Source of the DNA: Bifidobacterium sp. ESL0784
Lineage (GTDB): Bacteria; Actinomycetota; Actinomycetes; Actinomycetales; Bifidobacteriaceae
DNA: 53,997 nucleotides
Reading direction: 5' to 3'
Assembly (NCBI RefSeq): GCF_029433295.1
Contig: NZ_JAQTHV010000005.1
Span: 1-53,997 of the forward strand
Below, piece after piece: positions 16,934-26,902 of the stretch (the stretch's first letter is position 1; every line of letters begins with the position of its first letter). A program made the translations under genes and the position numbers. The notes below the pieces were generated by a model. The model saw only the letters and a list, made by a program, of their open reading frames with translations. It had not been told where the DNA came from and did not search any database.

Positions 16934-18349
16934 ATGACTACAGTTGCTGTTATCGGATGCACGCACGCGGGTACCTTTGCCGCGAATTCCATTCTTCGCA
17001 ATCATCCTGACTGGACGGTTGATGTCTTTGAGAAAAACGACACCGTCTCCTTCCTTTCCTGCGGTATCGCCCTGTGGGCCGGCAACCATGTCAGCGGCAC
17101 GGAAAAGATGTTCTACACCTCTCCCGAAGAACTTGAAAAATCCGGGGCGAAGATGCACATGCGCCACGAAGTCACCGATGTTGATGTCAAGGGCAAAAAA
17201 CTCAACGCCACCGACCTTGAAACCGGAAAGTCGAAACAATACGTTTTCGACAAGCTCGTCATCACCACGGGTTCATTACCTGCAGCACCCTTCATCCAAG
17301 GCTTGAGGGAATCACTCAAGAACGGTCAGGCGATGCTGTGCAAGGACTTCAACGACGGCCGGCGCATCGTCGAACGAGCCAAGAAGATCAAGTCGGTCGT
17401 AGTGGTCGGAGCCGGCTATATCGGCTGCGAGCTGGCGGAACAGCTGAGCACGCGCGGCATCAAGGTCACGCTTGTCGACGCGCTGCCGCATGTGCTCGAC
17501 AACAATTACGACAAAATCGTCACCGATCAGGCCGAGGCAGAGTTCAAAGAACACGACGTGACGTTGGCCATGAACCAGAAAGTCGTCGCGTTCCGCCCCG
17601 AGACAGGCAGCGACGGGGTCGAGAACTCCGGCATCACCGTGGTCACCGAGCTTGGTGAATACACTGCGGACCTCGCAGTGATGGGTGCAGGCTTTGTGCC
17701 GAATACCAGCTTGGTTTCCGCACAACTGCGCACGTTGGGCTACGGCGCCATCATCGTCGACAAGTACATGCGCGCCGCCACCCCTGAAAGCGACATACTC
17801 GACGACGTGTTCGCCGCCGGCGACTGCGCAACGGTACATTTCAACCCAACGAATACCGACGAATACCGCCCGCTGGCCAGCAACGCCATCCGCGAGGCGA
17901 TGTTGATCGGCGAAAACATTGAAGAACCCACCAAGGCCTACGCCGGCACCCAGGCGACCAGTGCCATCCAGCTTTACGACCTGTCGATGTCTTCCAGCGG
18001 CATGACCTTGGACTTAGCCAACCGACGTCATATCGAGGCCGACTCGGCGACCATCCAAGAGAATTACCGTCCGGAATTCATGCTCTCCACCACCCCGGTG
18101 ACCGCAACGATCGTCTACGAAAAGGCTACCGGGCGCATTCTGGGCGCGCAGTTCGTCGCAAAGCATGATATTTCCATGGCGGCCAACCTCATTTCCGTGG
18201 CCATCCAGGCAGGATTCACCATCGACCAGCTCGCTTCGACCGACATGCTCTTCCAGCCCAACTTCGACCAGCCGATCAACTTCGTCAGTTCCATGGCAAT
18301 GGCCGCTGCAGACAAGCGAGACAAGGAACTTAAAACTGCGGGAGAATAA
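16934..18349 (+). CDS. nox: NADH oxidase (flavin-dependent, Nox/CoADR family)
   Basis: A 471-residue FAD protein of the group-3 disulfide reductase family with a single redox cysteine, Cys43 in SFLSCGIALW. The N-terminal FAD fold is VAVIGCTHAG, the NADH fold is VVVGAGYIGCELAEQL, the second FAD motif is DDVFAAGDCATVHF, and a dimerisation domain follows from about 330. Members reduce O2 to water (Nox) or CoA disulfide; the single Cys as sulfenic acid and the length suit water-forming Nox. In a facultative anaerobe it regenerates NAD and removes oxygen. The start has AGAGGG upstream. A strong terminator follows. Confidence 0.9.
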   Translation: MTTVAVIGCTHAGTFAANSILRNHPDWTVDVFEKNDTVSFLSCGIALWAGNHVSGTEKMFYTSPEELEKSGAKMHMRHEVTDVDVKGKKLNATDLETGKSKQYVFDKLVITTGSLPAAPFIQGLRESLKNGQAMLCKDFNDGRRIVERAKKIKSVVVVGAGYIGCELAEQLSTRGIKVTLVDALPHVLDNNYDKIVTDQAEAEFKEHDVTLAMNQKVVAFRPETGSDGVENSGITVVTELGEYTADLAVMGAGFVPNTSLVSAQLRTLGYGAIIVDKYMRAATPESDILDDVFAAGDCATVHFNPTNTDEYRPLASNAIREAMLIGENIEEPTKAYAGTQATSAIQLYDLSMSSSGMTLDLANRRHIEADSATIQENYRPEFMLSTTPVTATIVYEKATGRILGAQFVAKHDISMAANLISVAIQAGFTIDQLASTDMLFQPNFDQPINFVSSMAMAAADKRDKELKTAGE

Positions 18350-18373
18350 TCTTCGGGTATAGAGCTTTCATCG

Positions 18374-18420
18374 GTTTGGCCCGGTCTGCGTATGAATGAC
18401 ATACGCAGACCGGGCCAAAC
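18374..18420 (+). terminator. Strong terminator after nox
   Basis: A perfect 21-bp stem (18374-18394 with 18400-18420, arms beginning GTTTGGCCCGGTC) with a 5-nt loop is followed by TATTTTTTCTC. It probably acts on both strands, since the next gene is convergent. Confidence 0.95.
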
Positions 18421-18500
18421 TATTTTTTCTCTGCACCCGTCAGCTTCGTAGCGCCCGCAAGCAATCCGCTTCCTGCAGCAAAACGAAGCTGGGAATCAGG

Positions 18501-21377
18501 CTATTCCGTGCGCAACGCAGTGGCCGGGTCCTGCTTGGCGGCCTTACGCGACGGTATAAGCCCGCCGATCAACGTCAGAACCACCGACAGCACGATGAGG
18601 ATGATCGCGCCGGAAAGTGGCAGCGCGGCATTGACCCGATTGGTGCCCATGAAGTGATGCATGACGGCATTGCCAGGGATTATCAGTATCAGCGTGACCA
18701 CGATGCCGATGACGCCAGCACATAGGCCGATGATGCCCGTCTCAGCGTTGAATACCGTGGAGACGTTGTGCTTGGAGGCACCCATCGCACGCAAAATGCC
18801 GATTTCCTTGGTGCGTTCCAGCACGGAGATGTAGGTGATGATGCCGATCATGATTGAAGAGACCACCAGCGAGACCGCGACGAAGGCGATCAGGACGTAG
18901 GTGATGACGTTGATGATGGTGGTCACCGAGTTCATCATGAGTCCCGCATAATCGGTGTAGACGATGCGGTCCTTCTTCTTGGCGCCGTCGTTGTACTTCT
19001 TGATGGCATCCTCAATGTTGTTTTTCGCGTCGAAACTGTCGGCGTAGATCTTGATGGAGCTTGGGGCGTCGCGGCCGATGACGCCGAAATCGGCGAGATT
19101 GCCGTTGTAGGTACCCGTGGAGACGTATTGGTTATAGATCGAAACCAGCACGTTTTCAGGTGCCGTGGCAAGGTAGTTGCTGAACGCCTGCGCCACCTGC
19201 TGCTCGCCCATGCCGGAGACCGCTTCCTGCGGATTGCTGGCTGCGGCGGCGTTTCCGGCTGCGGCCGCAGCGGCGTTGCGCTGCTGGGTGACGTCGGCGG
19301 ATTGGTTGGAACTCGCCGCGCCCATGCCGCCAGGGGCTTGGGTCATGAGGCTCTTGGCCATGTTCGCCTGATCCGAGACCGGCAACGAGGCCACGTAGGC
19401 CTTGGCATTGGCTGCCTTGGTTGCGTCGTCGGAAGGTGCGAAGGTCATGCCGTTGAGAACGTTGTGGGTGCGATCAGCCTTCTGCGCATCAACGATTTCG
19501 CTGGATTTGGCATGGTCGATCAGGGAATTGGTAAGCATGCGCGTATAGCCGATGCCGGGTGCCAATGGTGTGGTCTTTGCGTCGCCGTTGGCACGGACGA
19601 CGCCCACGACCTTGAGTTTCACTGCGGACTGCGAGTCCATAAGCTTGCCGACCTGATCGGCATCATTGCCCACGTACTGATAGTGTCCGTTCGCATCCTT
19701 GACGTATTGGTCGGCGGCGGGCAGCAAAGTCAAAGGCTGGTCCATCGCCTTGGAATAGTCAATGCGGGAGGTATTAGTCTTGACCTTTTCTCCGCTGTTG
19801 AGCTTGTTCATCATGTCGTTGTAATCAGATGCGGGCAGCAAACCGAGTTCGTAGACCTGGGTAAGCGGAATCTCGTTGTTCTTGTCAAGCACGAGTACTA
19901 CCTGGTTGCTCGACTTGGGCCAATGGCCCTTGACCATCTGATAGTTGTCGGTGATCACCGAACTGATGGGCTGTTTGTCGGCATGTTCGCCGGGCATAAT
20001 CTCGGTGAACGCGGACGGCGCCTTGTTGTTGTCGGTTTTGCCAGTGAATTGGGACATCTGCATGGATTGCAGGCTGGAGAAATCGGTTGAAGACGAATTG
20101 AGACCGGCAATCTTGCCGGCCACGGACTGCGAGGCCGATCCACCTACTTTCACGCCTTCGACATCCACAAGAGCACCTGTGGAATCGTGCGTGAATACGG
20201 AGAACTTTGGCGAATACGAATACTGGATGCCGACGTCACCCACATACTTGCGCACGTCGTTACCCGGCTTGTCAAGGTACTGCTTGAACGGACTCAGATT
20301 GTTGCTGGTGATGCCAGTGGTGACCGACGCAGCGCCCTTGACGCTGGAATCGTCGGGATAAATGCCGTTGCGCGGCTTGGCCTTTTCCTTGGAATCGGCT
20401 GCAGCCTGAGCGGTGTCCATGATCTTGTTCATATCGAAGGTCTGCTCGTTGATCTCGATGGGATACGAGGTCAACGTCTCCTTTTGGATATCGGCGATAT
20501 AGCGGTTCACGCCAGTGGAGACCGAAAGGATCAGCGCAATGCCGATGATGCCAATGGAACCGGCGAATGAGGTCAGAATCGTTCGGGCTTTTTTGCTTTT
20601 CAGATTGTTGAAGCTCAAGGCGACCGCCGTGGCGAATGACATCGAAGCCTTGCCCATCGTGCGATGGACGGCAGGCTTTTCGTCAGCCACTTCTTTGGGT
20701 TCGACAGGCCTTGAATCGCCACGAATCACCCCGTCTTTCAGCTCGACGATACGGTTGGCGTATTCGTGGGCAAGCTCGGGATTGTGGGTAACCATGACGA
20801 CCAGACGGTCTTTGGCCACTTCCTTCAACAAATCCATGATCTGCACGGAAGTCTCGGAATCAAGCGCGCCTGTAGGTTCGTCGGCAAGAACGATGCTCGG
20901 GTCATTGACCAGCGCACGGGCAATGGCAACTCGCTGCATCTGGCCGCCGGAAAGCTGGTTCGGTTTCTTGTTGATATGCTCGCCCAGACCGACCTTCTGC
21001 AAGGCTTCCTCCGCACGCTTGCGACGGTCGGCGCGCGAAACGCCGGAAATGGTCAGTGCCAACTCGACGTTGGAGAGGATGGTCTGGTGCGGAATCAGGT
21101 TATAGCTCTGGAAAACGAAGCCGACCGTGTGGTTGCGGTAGGAATCCCAGTCGCGATCCTTGTATTTTTTGGTCGATGTCCCGTTGATCACGAGGTCGCC
21201 GTCGTCGTAGCGGTCAAGTCCGCCAATGATGTTCAAGAGCGTGGTCTTGCCTGAACCGGACGGACCCAAAATCGCTACGAACTCATTGTCACGCAAAGTA
21301 AGACTCACATGATCCAACGCCTGTTGGACGAAATCGCCCGTCTTGTACTGCTTGCTGATGTCTTTAATCTGTAGCAC
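18501..21377 (-). CDS. MacB-like ABC transporter, ATPase fused to FtsX-type permease
   Basis: A 958-residue fusion. Residues 1-~230 are an ATPase with Walker [12 protein letters not shown], signature [15 protein letters not shown], Walker [13 protein letters not shown] and the switch MVTHNPE. After a linker, a helix near 265 ([18 protein letters not shown]) leads to a ~480-residue extracellular region rich in Ser, Ala, Asn and Gln. Three C-terminal helices carry the FtsX domain, with the [19 protein letters not shown] motif. Such type VII ABC proteins work by mechanotransmission in peptide or lipoprotein export or envelope stress. The start is a GTG at 21377 with AGGGA upstream. It is a single-gene unit. 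Confidence 0.92.
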   Translation of the reverse strand: MLQIKDISKQYKTGDFVQQALDHVSLTLRDNEFVAILGPSGSGKTTLLNIIGGLDRYDDGDLVINGTSTKKYKDRDWDSYRNHTVGFVFQSYNLIPHQTILSNVELALTISGVSRADRRKRAEEALQKVGLGEHINKKPNQLSGGQMQRVAIARALVNDPSIVLADEPTGALDSETSVQIMDLLKEVAKDRLVVMVTHNPELAHEYANRIVELKDGVIRGDSRPVEPKEVADEKPAVHRTMGKASMSFATAVALSFNNLKSKKARTILTSFAGSIGIIGIALILSVSTGVNRYIADIQKETLTSYPIEINEQTFDMNKIMDTAQAAADSKEKAKPRNGIYPDDSSVKGAASVTTGITSNNLSPFKQYLDKPGNDVRKYVGDVGIQYSYSPKFSVFTHDSTGALVDVEGVKVGGSASQSVAGKIAGLNSSSTDFSSLQSMQMSQFTGKTDNNKAPSAFTEIMPGEHADKQPISSVITDNYQMVKGHWPKSSNQVVLVLDKNNEIPLTQVYELGLLPASDYNDMMNKLNSGEKVKTNTSRIDYSKAMDQPLTLLPAADQYVKDANGHYQYVGNDADQVGKLMDSQSAVKLKVVGVVRANGDAKTTPLAPGIGYTRMLTNSLIDHAKSSEIVDAQKADRTHNVLNGMTFAPSDDATKAANAKAYVASLPVSDQANMAKSLMTQAPGGMGAASSNQSADVTQQRNAAAAAAGNAAAASNPQEAVSGMGEQQVAQAFSNYLATAPENVLVSIYNQYVSTGTYNGNLADFGVIGRDAPSSIKIYADSFDAKNNIEDAIKKYNDGAKKKDRIVYTDYAGLMMNSVTTIINVITYVLIAFVAVSLVVSSIMIGIITYISVLERTKEIGILRAMGASKHNVSTVFNAETGIIGLCAGVIGIVVTLILIIPGNAVMHHFMGTNRVNAALPLSGAIILIVLSVVLTLIGGLIPSRKAAKQDPATALRTE

Positions 21378-21545
21378 GAATTCCCTGCCTGCCTAATCGC
21401 TGTGTTTATTGTCACACCAAACTCGGTTATGCCACTTTACCCCAACGCACGACCTTGTTCGCCTTCCGTCTTAGTTATCAGCACCACCAGTACATGCGAC
21501 CAAAAGCAAGCCAAATGATACTTTTCTTCGCATTGTTCATCATGT

Positions 21546-21929
21546 TCAGTCCACCGGATGAAGCATGGCCTGCTGGTAGCGGGTGCCCCATACTCGCATG
21601 GCATCGATGACCGTCTTGAGGCTGCGACCGGTTTCGGTCAGGGAATACTCGACCCGCGGCGGGACTTCAGCGTAGACCTTGCGGTTCACCAAGCCGTCGG
21701 CCTCCATTTCGCGTAAGTTCGAGGTGAGCACTTTCTGCGAAACATTACCGACCGAACGACGCAGCTCACTGAAACGCTTGGTACCCTGCAACAAATCACG
21801 CACGATGAGCACGGTCCATTTGTTGCCGATCAGTGTCATCGTCGTTTCGACCGGGCATGCCGGAAGAGATTTTGCGACACTACCATTAGTCGCATTACTC
21901 GCTTTCACATCATCGTTCATTTTGTTCAT
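21546..21929 (-). CDS. HxlR-family transcriptional regulator
   Basis: A winged-helix regulator of 127 residues if started at the ATG at 21929, which has CGGGAG 6-7 nt upstream; the open frame runs upstream to 22040 without similarity. The conserved N-terminal Cys in LPACPVETT corresponds to the redox-sensing Cys of YodB/HypR-type members, followed by IGNKWTVLIVRDLLQGTKRFSELRRSV and the wing PPRVEYSLTETGRSL. It is divergent from two NAD(P)-binding oxidoreductase genes, the usual arrangement for an electrophile- or disulfide-stress switch controlling its neighbours. That regulation is inference. Confidence 0.92.
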   Translation of the reverse strand: MNKMNDDVKASNATNGSVAKSLPACPVETTMTLIGNKWTVLIVRDLLQGTKRFSELRRSVGNVSQKVLTSNLREMEADGLVNRKVYAEVPPRVEYSLTETGRSLKTVIDAMRVWGTRYQQAMLHPVD

Positions 21930-22243
21930 ATCACTCCCGTCAAACTCATCCATCCATTTACTCCGTATTGTCAAGACCGGAATCTGCATGCGATAAACCC
22001 ATCTGACCGATATCTTGACTTCAAGAGAGCGAAGCATCAAGCCTCAATTTCAAGGGGAGGTTTTGATCGTCTCGCGTCTTAAAGGAGGTTACGACCTGAT
22101 CCGAATCCAGACAATTCAGGAATCATTTATAATTACTTTTAGAAACTAACAGCACTTTTGGACTTTATAGCAGTAAATGACTATTCATCCAATAGCGTAT
22201 CTTTCAAATTCTCAGGATTGTATTTCACTTGGAAACTCACAAG

Positions 22244-22280
22244 AGTTACCTAAAAGTACCTATACTTCCTAAATGTAACT
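22244..22280. promoter_or_regulatory. Nested inverted repeat, candidate HxlR operator
   Basis: In the 466-bp AT-rich gap between the divergent genes, AGTTAC (22244-22249) pairs with GTAACT (22275-22280). Inside it AAGTA (22254-22258) pairs with TACTT (22263-22267) around CCTA. The element sits 116 nt before the oxidoreductase start. The spacers between the arms are unequal (4 and 7 nt). The rest of the gap (21930-22243) has no gene that I can support. Confidence 0.4.
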
Positions 22281-22395
22281 ACCAACTTTCAACGCCGTTC
22301 TCCGGTACAGTAACAATTACAGCACCTGCTGAGATTCCGGTTTCAGGAATCAAACGCAGGATAACCAAGTAAAACCAGGTAGAAAAGAGCACATC

Positions 22396-23010
22396 ATGAC
22401 AAGCATCACCGTTTTCGGATCAGGACACATCGGGGCGGCCGTGGCAGGCATTGGCGTCGCGGCGGGAGCCGACGTACAGGTCATCGACCGCGACAAGGCC
22501 AAGGCCGCGGCCATTCCCGGCGTCACGCCCTCCGTTTGGAGCGAGGAAATCACCGGCGACATCGTCATTCTGGCGCTGCCCTACCCTGCCGAGGCCAGCG
22601 TGGTTGACGAATATGGCACGCAACTGGCCGGCAAAATCGTAGTCGACCCGAGCAACCCCGTCGATTTCAGCACGATGGACCTGGCCCTGCCGCAAGGCGT
22701 TCATTCAGCCGCCGAAGAACTCGCAGCGAAACTGCCGGATTCCAAGGTCATCAAGGCTTTCAACACCGATTTCGCCGCAACGTTGGCCAGTGGAACGAAC
22801 GATGGTGCGCCAACCACGGTGATGGCCGCTTCCGACAGCGAGGACGCCAAGAAAGCCTTGCAAGCCATCGTCGAGGGCGCAGACCTGCGTTTCGTAGATG
22901 CCGGCCCGTTGAAGCGTGCATCGTACATGGAAGGCTTCGGCGCTCTGCAGATGGTGCTGGCCATGAACGGCGGCACCCAGTGGACCAGTGGCTTCAAGGT
23001 CGTCAAGTAA
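22396..23010 (+). CDS. NAD(P)-binding oxidoreductase of the F420:NADP reductase-like (FNO) family
   Basis: A 204-residue Rossmann-fold protein. The N-terminal dinucleotide site is ITVFGSGHIGAAVAGIGVAAGADVQVIDRD, followed by GDIVILALPY and VVDPSNPVDF; KVIKAFNT is typical of the FNO-like group. Bifidobacteria are not known to make F420, so an NADPH-linked reductase of quinones or another acceptor is more likely than F420 reduction. It is the first gene of a pair with the gene at 23059 and divergent from the HxlR regulator. Confidence 0.85.
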   Translation: MTSITVFGSGHIGAAVAGIGVAAGADVQVIDRDKAKAAAIPGVTPSVWSEEITGDIVILALPYPAEASVVDEYGTQLAGKIVVDPSNPVDFSTMDLALPQGVHSAAEELAAKLPDSKVIKAFNTDFAATLASGTNDGAPTTVMAASDSEDAKKALQAIVEGADLRFVDAGPLKRASYMEGFGALQMVLAMNGGTQWTSGFKVVK

Positions 23011-23058
23011 ATCGGCCTTCATTTACATTCATTCGTTAGCTATAAAGGGGAACAAATC

Positions 23059-23688
23059 ATGAGCAAGAAAATCGCAGTGATAGCAGCCAACGGCAAAGCC
23101 GGACGCCTGATCGTCGAAGAGGCCGTCAATCGCGGCATGGACGTCACCGCCATCGTGAGAGGCGAGAACAAAACCAAGGCGCAGCACGCCATTATCAAGG
23201 ATCTGTACGATCTGACCGCTGACGACCTTGCAGGTTTCGACGCCGTCGTTGACGCTTTCGGTATTTTCGACCCAGCCCAGCTCGATGAGCACAGCACCTC
23301 GTTGAAGCACCTGGCCGACGCGCTTTCGGGCAGCGACACCAGACTTCTGGTGGTCGGCGGCGCAGGCAGCCTTTACACCGACAAGGCGCATACCAAGCAG
23401 CTTTCCGACTCGTTCCCCGACAACATCAAGGGCGTACCGCTGGCGATGGGCAAGGCTCTCGATGCGTTGCGCAAGCGCGACGACGTGCATTGGACCTACG
23501 TGAGTCCTGCCGGCGATTTCCAGGCCGACGGCCCACGCACCGGCAAGTACGTTCTGGCCGGTGAGGAATACACCACCGACAAGGACGGCAAAAGCGCCAT
23601 CAGCTACGCCGACTATGCGGTGGCCCTGGTCGACGAAATCGCCGCCGCCAAGCCGCATGACCGCGAGCGCATTTCCGTGCGCTGGTAA
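23059..23688 (+). CDS. NAD(P)-binding SDR-like protein (NmrA/YwnB-type)
   Basis: A 209-residue atypical short-chain dehydrogenase. The glycine-rich cofactor motif is IAVIAANGKAGRLIVEEAVNRGMDVTAIVRGENK; a catalytic Tyr-x3-Lys is not obvious, as in NmrA-type relatives. The central VVDAFGIFDPAQ and RLLVVGGAGSLY resemble the YwnB/YhfK group. The start has AAAGGGGAAC upstream. It lies 48 bp after the FNO-like gene and is probably co-transcribed and co-regulated by the HxlR protein. Substrate unknown. Confidence 0.85.
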   Translation: MSKKIAVIAANGKAGRLIVEEAVNRGMDVTAIVRGENKTKAQHAIIKDLYDLTADDLAGFDAVVDAFGIFDPAQLDEHSTSLKHLADALSGSDTRLLVVGGAGSLYTDKAHTKQLSDSFPDNIKGVPLAMGKALDALRKRDDVHWTYVSPAGDFQADGPRTGKYVLAGEEYTTDKDGKSAISYADYAVALVDEIAAAKPHDRERISVRW

Positions 23689-23716
23689 GTTAACTGCGGG
23701 TATACCAAGAATTCAC

Positions 23717-23761
23717 AAGTCGTCGTCTTCCACCGAATTGAACAATGGAAGGCGACGACTT
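23717..23761. terminator. Terminator between convergent oxidoreductase and acyltransferase genes
   Basis: AAGTCGTCGTCTTCCA (23717-23732) pairs with TGGAAGGCGACGACTT (23746-23761), a 16-bp stem with one mismatch, followed by TCTGTT. Confidence 0.85.
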
Positions 23762-23836
23762 TCTGTTACCAGATAACTTCAATCAACATTGCAAACTAGA
23801 GAACGATAAAAAGAAAACAGTCGGTTGAGGGAATCC

Positions 23837-24892
23837 TCATGCATTCGATGCGGGAATCTTCTTGGCCAGCGAAGGGAAGAAAACGACGTTGATCTTCGGA
23901 ATTCGGTAAAGCAGTAGAACCATCACCGCAATCAGGATTGAGCGCGCCGCAAAAATGACAAATGGCTCTGCCTGATAACCGACGAGAGACTGAAGCTTTT
24001 CGGCGATGGTGCCCCAAGGCAAGTCATCCTCCTCCAGAAGATGTGCGCAGAAAATCGGAAGCGTGTATCTGCCAATCAATGCCAAAGCCTTGTTCAAGTA
24101 AGGTACCCAGCGGTCAATGACCGAGGAGGCGCCGACGATACACAGGGTGGCGCCTATCGATCCGACAATCGACAGCAACGGGGTCTGCCCATAAGCGTTC
24201 GTAGCCAGACCGAATTCGGTAAATTTCCACATCGCCCATGCCCAGACTAGCGCACTGGGAACCCACAGAATGGGACAGCGACGAAAAATCCCGACGATGT
24301 CGAAACTTTTTGCCAAACATCCCAAATACACGAAAAGCGTTGCCGTCAAACCCGCCTGCACACTCAACGGCAACCAGACATAACGCGAAGACACATAGCC
24401 GCAAGCGAAAAAGACAAGAATCCACAACGGGGTGGCCGGAAGACGGTAAGAGACATGAACCAGCAGATGCGCCCAGAACAACGCCAGAAGGAACCATATA
24501 GCACCGATGTAACGCGACATGGGAAAGAGGGTATTGGTCATGTCGGAACCCGAACCGTACAACGCGGCCACCGTCCAACCGCCGACGATGCCGGCGACGT
24601 CACGATGGGTCAGGAGCGCAACAACCAGGTGAAGAAGCACCACCGTGGCTGCCGTGATGACGTAGGTGAGCAGCAATTCCCTTGATTCCTTGCGCCACGC
24701 GAATCGGCGATCGGGATGCATGAAATACCCGGAAAGCAAGAAGAAGAGCGGCATATGGAACGAGAAAAAGAAGATGTAGAGCCAGTTCGAGACGGTGCCC
24801 ATCGGGGAGACCAGAAGAATGCTATGGCCAAGGACGACGCCGATCATGGCAATCCCCTTGGCGATATCGAAATAGCGCACTCTTGAGCTCAT
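23837..24892 (-). CDS. Acyltransferase 3-family membrane protein
   Basis: A 351-residue integral membrane protein with about ten helices. The N-terminal RYFDIAKGIAMIGVVLGHS has the family's conserved His (VVLGHS), and FFFSFHMPLFFLLSGYFMHP is the second hallmark. Relatives O-acetylate cell-surface polysaccharides, peptidoglycan or glycolipids with acyl-CoA. No polysaccharide gene is nearby, so the acceptor is unknown. The start has AGGGAGTGCAGG upstream. It is divergent from the thiamine operon. Confidence 0.9.
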   Translation of the reverse strand: MSSRVRYFDIAKGIAMIGVVLGHSILLVSPMGTVSNWLYIFFFSFHMPLFFLLSGYFMHPDRRFAWRKESRELLLTYVITAATVVLLHLVVALLTHRDVAGIVGGWTVAALYGSGSDMTNTLFPMSRYIGAIWFLLALFWAHLLVHVSYRLPATPLWILVFFACGYVSSRYVWLPLSVQAGLTATLFVYLGCLAKSFDIVGIFRRCPILWVPSALVWAWAMWKFTEFGLATNAYGQTPLLSIVGSIGATLCIVGASSVIDRWVPYLNKALALIGRYTLPIFCAHLLEEDDLPWGTIAEKLQSLVGYQAEPFVIFAARSILIAVMVLLLYRIPKINVVFFPSLAKKIPASNA

Positions 24893-25009
24893 CCTGCACT
24901 CCCTGCCTCTATGTCTCTACCAACAACAAACCCCAGAATATACCGAGGTGACATACCGCAGAAGCCGGCCACCCGCTGACTGGGAATCCATCTTGTCCAA
25001 TGAAGCGCA

Positions 25010-25130
25010 TAGCGTCAGGGATTGTAAGTGCAGGGGAACCTGCGAGACCGCTTCGGCGGGCGCGCAAGTTGAGACGAGCACAACGCTCGACCCTTGGAAC
25101 CTGTTGGTTAATACCATCGTAGGGAGACGC
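25010..25130 (+). promoter_or_regulatory. TPP (THI-box) riboswitch
   Basis: The conserved core is clear: GTTGAGA (25069-25075), then GACCCTTGGAACCTG (about 25088-25102), TTAATACCATCGTAGGGA (25108-25125). Closing stem P1 is GCGTC (25012-25016) with GACGC (25126-25130). The Shine-Dalgarno of thiM (AGGGAG, 25121-25126) lies inside the 3' conserved element and P1, so thiamine pyrophosphate binding would hide it directly, without a separate expression platform. Confidence 0.93.
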
Positions 25131-25134
25131 GAAT

Positions 25135-26061
25135 ATGGTCAATGACGCATACTCATCAGCAAATAACAATCTGAAGAATCTCAATAATCTGGCGACGGAC
25201 GATCCGCTTCGCACGCGCGTCCGTGAGGCCGCGCAGACCGTGCGCGACACCACCCCTCTGGCGCAGTCCTTCACCAACTTCGTTACCATCAATCTCGTGG
25301 CCAACGCACAGCTCGCGGCTGGCGGCGCAGCCGCAATGAGCTTCCTGCCCGACGACATCGCCGACGGCGAGGTGGCCAGCGGAGCCAGCTATATCAACGT
25401 CGGCACGCTCCTGCCGTTCTACGAGGACGCACTCGAGGAAATCGCCAGACACTTCCACGCCGACCATCATCGCTGGGTGCTTGACCCGGTGGCCGCCGGA
25501 CTCGGCACCACGCGCACCGATATCCTCAAATCCTTCAAGGTGGCTCCGCCCACCATCATCCGCGGCAATGCTTCCGAAATCATCAAGCTGCGCGAGATGT
25601 GGGAATTACCGTTGGACGCGGGCGACAAGCAGAGCAAATCCAAGAAATCCAGCGGCCCGGTCGGCGTGGAATCGGCTGATGACGTCGAAGCTGCGGAAGA
25701 ATCCGCACGCGTTCTGGCGAAGTTCATTGCCAAGGGCGACGCGCAAGGCCAAGGAGCGGTGGCCGTTTCCGGCGAAACCGACCTCGTCACCGACGGCGAG
25801 CACACCTACCGTCTGCCCGGGGGCAGCGCGATGATGACCAAAATCACCGGTGCCGGCTGCTCGCTTGGCGGCGTGGTCGCCACGTATCTCGCCGTCGCCG
25901 ACCCGCTGACCGCAGCTCTCGCCGCAAGCGTGCTCTACAACCGTGCCAGTGAAACCGGAGAAGCCAACTCCCACGGCCCCGGTTCGTTCCAAGTCGCGTT
26001 CCTCGATGGCCTCTGGTCAACCACTCCCGAGCAAATCGCCGCCTCGCCGATACTCGGCTGA
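25135..26061 (+). CDS. thiM: Hydroxyethylthiazole kinase
   Basis: This salvage enzyme phosphorylates 4-methyl-5-hydroxyethylthiazole. The 308-residue protein is longer than the usual ~270. Ribokinase-like fold motifs are SFTNFVTINLVANAQLAAGGAAAM near the N-terminus, WVLDPVAAGLGTTRT, IIRGNASEI and the anion hole ITGAGCSLGG. A Lys/Ser-rich insertion (about 173-186) lies after the NASEI motif. The ATG at 25135 sits 4 nt after the riboswitch, whose last element supplies the ribosome-binding site. First gene of the salvage operon. Confidence 0.95.
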   Translation: MVNDAYSSANNNLKNLNNLATDDPLRTRVREAAQTVRDTTPLAQSFTNFVTINLVANAQLAAGGAAAMSFLPDDIADGEVASGASYINVGTLLPFYEDALEEIARHFHADHHRWVLDPVAAGLGTTRTDILKSFKVAPPTIIRGNASEIIKLREMWELPLDAGDKQSKSKKSSGPVGVESADDVEAAEESARVLAKFIAKGDAQGQGAVAVSGETDLVTDGEHTYRLPGGSAMMTKITGAGCSLGGVVATYLAVADPLTAALAASVLYNRASETGEANSHGPGSFQVAFLDGLWSTTPEQIAASPILG

Positions 26062-26159
26062 GCCGCCTTCTGCGATTGACACGATTCGTACGGCCGGGTC
26101 AATCACAGAATTTCTATACAGTCTATATTTTTATTACCTATTACAGAATCGAATAAATT

Positions 26160-26900
26160 TTGACTACAAATAATTCAGTATTTCCTGCATCTATACGCGA
26201 TCGCTTTGACCTGAGCTCCTACCTTGTGCTCGGACCGGCAGATACCAAATCACGGCCTGTCCCCGATATCGTGCGGCAGGCGCTGGCCGGTGGCATCACC
26301 TTCGTGCAGATTCGCGTCAAGCCGGGCGACGCCAGGGACATCACCGAAATCGCGCGACAGACCTCCGATGTCATTGACCAAGCCGGCGCCTCCGAGGCCG
26401 TCCCGCTGGTCATCGACGACCGTGCGGACGTGGCTTGGCAATGCAGAGACATGGGTATCAAGGTTGACGGCGTTCATATCGGGCAGGACGACATGACCCC
26501 GGTCGAGGCGCGCAAACTGCTTGGGGACAATGCCATCATCGGACTGAGCTGCAAGGTGCTCGATGAGGTGAAAGCCGCCAATGCGCTGCCCAACGGGACC
26601 ATCGATTACATCGGCGCAGGTCCGCTGCATCCCAGCACCACCAAGCCCGATTGCATCGTCATCGGCGCGGATCACAAACGCCATACACAGGACACCGAAT
26701 CCATCAATGCTTTGTGCACGGAGTCCCACTACCCCATCGTCGTGGGCGGAGGTGTGAAACTCGAAGACCTGCCGGACTTGGCGCAAACGCAGGCCGCCGG
26801 CTGGTTCGTGGTTTCGGCCATCGCCGGAGCCGACGATCCGCAAGCCACCACCAAGGCCATGGTGGACTCGTGGAATGCCGCACGCGCGAAGCGTGGCTGA
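26160..26900 (+). CDS. thiE: Thiamine phosphate synthase
   Basis: This enzyme joins HMP-PP and thiazole phosphate to thiamine monophosphate. The 246-residue TIM-barrel protein has SSYLVLGPAD (first strand), VQIRVK, LVIDDRADVAWQ, GVHIGQDDMTP, IGLSCKVLDE, DYIGAGPLHPSTTK and PIVVGGGVK. The start is unclear. The first useful codon is a TTG at 26160 preceded by a very AT-rich 98-bp gap with no Shine-Dalgarno, and no in-frame ATG lies near the N-terminus. A leaderless or coupled start is possible. thiD follows 2 nt after the stop. Confidence 0.92.
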   Translation: MTTNNSVFPASIRDRFDLSSYLVLGPADTKSRPVPDIVRQALAGGITFVQIRVKPGDARDITEIARQTSDVIDQAGASEAVPLVIDDRADVAWQCRDMGIKVDGVHIGQDDMTPVEARKLLGDNAIIGLSCKVLDEVKAANALPNGTIDYIGAGPLHPSTTKPDCIVIGADHKRHTQDTESINALCTESHYPIVVGGGVKLEDLPDLAQTQAAGWFVVSAIAGADDPQATTKAMVDSWNAARAKRG

Positions 26901-26902
26901 AA

